This document shows, piece after piece, positions 63,289 through 64,000 of a DNA stretch of 64,000 nucleotides. The DNA is from Pseudanabaena sp. Chao 1811. GTDB taxonomy: Bacteria; Cyanobacteriota; Cyanobacteriia; Pseudanabaenales; Pseudanabaenaceae. The translations under genes and the position numbers were made by a program. Positions within the stretch are counted from its first letter, which is position 1; every line of letters begins with the position of its first letter. The notes under the pieces are model-generated. The model had not been told where the DNA came from. It saw nothing but the letters and a program-made list of their open reading frames with translations, and did not search any database. The stretch spans positions 2,714,501 through 2,778,500 of the forward strand of contig NZ_CP101416.1 in assembly GCF_027942295.1 (NCBI RefSeq), in the 5' to 3' direction.

Positions 63289-64000
63289 TCAACCTAAAAA
63301 TAGCTTGTAGACAGGATTTTGGCTTTCATCCCAATAGCGATAGCCGAGGGTGTCGAGAAATGCTTGCCACTCTGCCATCTCCGACGGTGGAACCTGCACA
63401 CCGACAACAATTCTGCCGTAGTCAGCACCATTGTTCCGATAATGGAATAGACTAATATTCCAATGGGGACTCATCGAACCAACGAACTTCATTAATGCGC
63501 CCGGACGTTCAGGAAACTCAAAGCGATAGAGTAGTTCATTGTGGGCAAGGGGCGATCGTCCGCCGACCATGTGGCGCAAATGCAGTTTTGTCAGTTCATC
63601 ATCGGTAATTTCGATCGCTGTAAATCCGTTTTCCGCAAAAGCCTTCGCTAAGTTAGCTGCATCGGCTCGATTCACAATTTGGATGCCCGTAAAAATATGG
63701 GCGATCGCTTGATCGGCAATGCGATAACTAAATTCGGTGAGGTTGCGTTTACCCAAAAGTTCGCAGAACTTTCGTAGACTTCCTGCTTGTTCGGGAATGG
63801 TCACCGCAAAAATAGCTTCTCGATGTTCGCCTAGTTCGGCACGTTCAGCAACAAAGCGCAAACGATCAAAGTTCATATTTGCACCACAGGCGATCGCCAC
63901 GAGCGTTTGACCTTCGATGCCTTCACGCTCGACATATGCCTTTGCCCCTGCGATCGCTAAAGCGCCAGCAGGTTCCAAAATTGAGCGAGTATCTTCAAAA
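63289..64000 (-). CDS. ilvA: threonine ammonia-lyase (biosynthetic), C-terminal part
   Basis: The frame is open to the window's right edge, so the N-terminal catalytic part lies beyond. The visible region begins at the end of the PLP domain (SILEPAGALAIAGAKAYVER, then TLVAIACGANMNFDRLRFV) and continues through two ACT-like regulatory domains (about REAIFAVTIPEQAGSLRKFC and LLYRFEFPERPGALMKFVGS). The enzyme deaminates threonine to 2-oxobutanoate at the start of isoleucine synthesis; the ACT-like domains give isoleucine feedback inhibition. The stop at 63289 follows KLFLG. It is convergent with the truncated TpsA remnant. Confidence 0.9.
   Translation of the reverse strand, partial: FEDTRSILEPAGALAIAGAKAYVEREGIEGQTLVAIACGANMNFDRLRFVAERAELGEHREAIFAVTIPEQAGSLRKFCELLGKRNLTEFSYRIADQAIAHIFTGIQIVNRADAANLAKAFAENGFTAIEITDDELTKLHLRHMVGGRSPLAHNELLYRFEFPERPGALMKFVGSMSPHWNISLFHYRNNGADYGRIVVGVQVPPSEMAEWQAFLDTLGYRYWDESQNPVYKLFLG

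Overview
The window looks like chromosomal DNA of a cyanobacterium. GCGATCGC (HIP1) octamers occur throughout, inside genes and between them. The gene set includes an IctB-type protein, NdhF/NdhD of the CO2-uptake NDH-1 type, a PatD-family protein, an SLH/OprB iron-uptake-type porin, a VTE6/DUF92 protein, Uma2 nucleases and cyanobacterial two-partner-secretion exoproteins. A filamentous, Pseudanabaena-like organism would fit, but that is inference from gene content. I saw no tRNA, rRNA or CRISPR array.

0-36 kb is mostly ordinary chromosome. It starts with the 3' end of a PTPA/PEP-CTERM-like surface protein, then a TPR protein, ictB, thiO, a methyltransferase, eno, a cyclic-nucleotide-binding protein and a VTE6-like gene. 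A GAF-adenylate cyclase, an AhpD-like protein lacking its CxxC, a Sua5/YrdC protein, serS and cysS follow. Next are an orphan cytosine-C5 methyltransferase and a BMP-type nucleoside/purine ABC importer without an ATPase gene. A porin, tgt (probably starting at CTG), ndhD/ndhF and patD come after that. Two tandem DUF4139 (MuiA-like) genes, a TPR protein and an ABC-2 permease complete this part.

36.4-44.7 kb is an accessory region. It holds dispersed repeats, an 874-residue HTH/NB-ARC/TPR STAND NTPase whose stop codon comes from a small inserted repeat, and a DUF3800 gene. A nonsense-mutated remnant of a second STAND gene, a TA-flanked MITE, an IS256-family element inserted into another copy of itself (both with 8-bp target duplications), and a Rpn/PD-(D/E)XK nuclease gene follow. 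The STAND-DUF3800 pair is the best candidate for an undescribed, defence-like system.

44.8-53.7 kb carries a zinc metallopeptidase, a CDF cation transporter, a MacAB-like efflux operon and a rhodanese/MST-type sulfurtransferase. It also has a 715-residue fusion of a degenerate NtrC-like AAA+ domain to a NapH-like iron-sulfur membrane protein. 53.8-63.3 kb is a two-partner-secretion locus: one TpsB transporter divergent from two TpsA exoproteins that share a 551-bp identical patch, plus the truncated start of a third TpsA. The window ends in the 3' part of ilvA.

Across the window, intergenic spaces hold many long, nearly perfect palindromes of unrelated stem sequence. Several share the same mini-hairpin cap, GCGAAGC. 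They may act as terminators, as mobile palindromic elements, or both.
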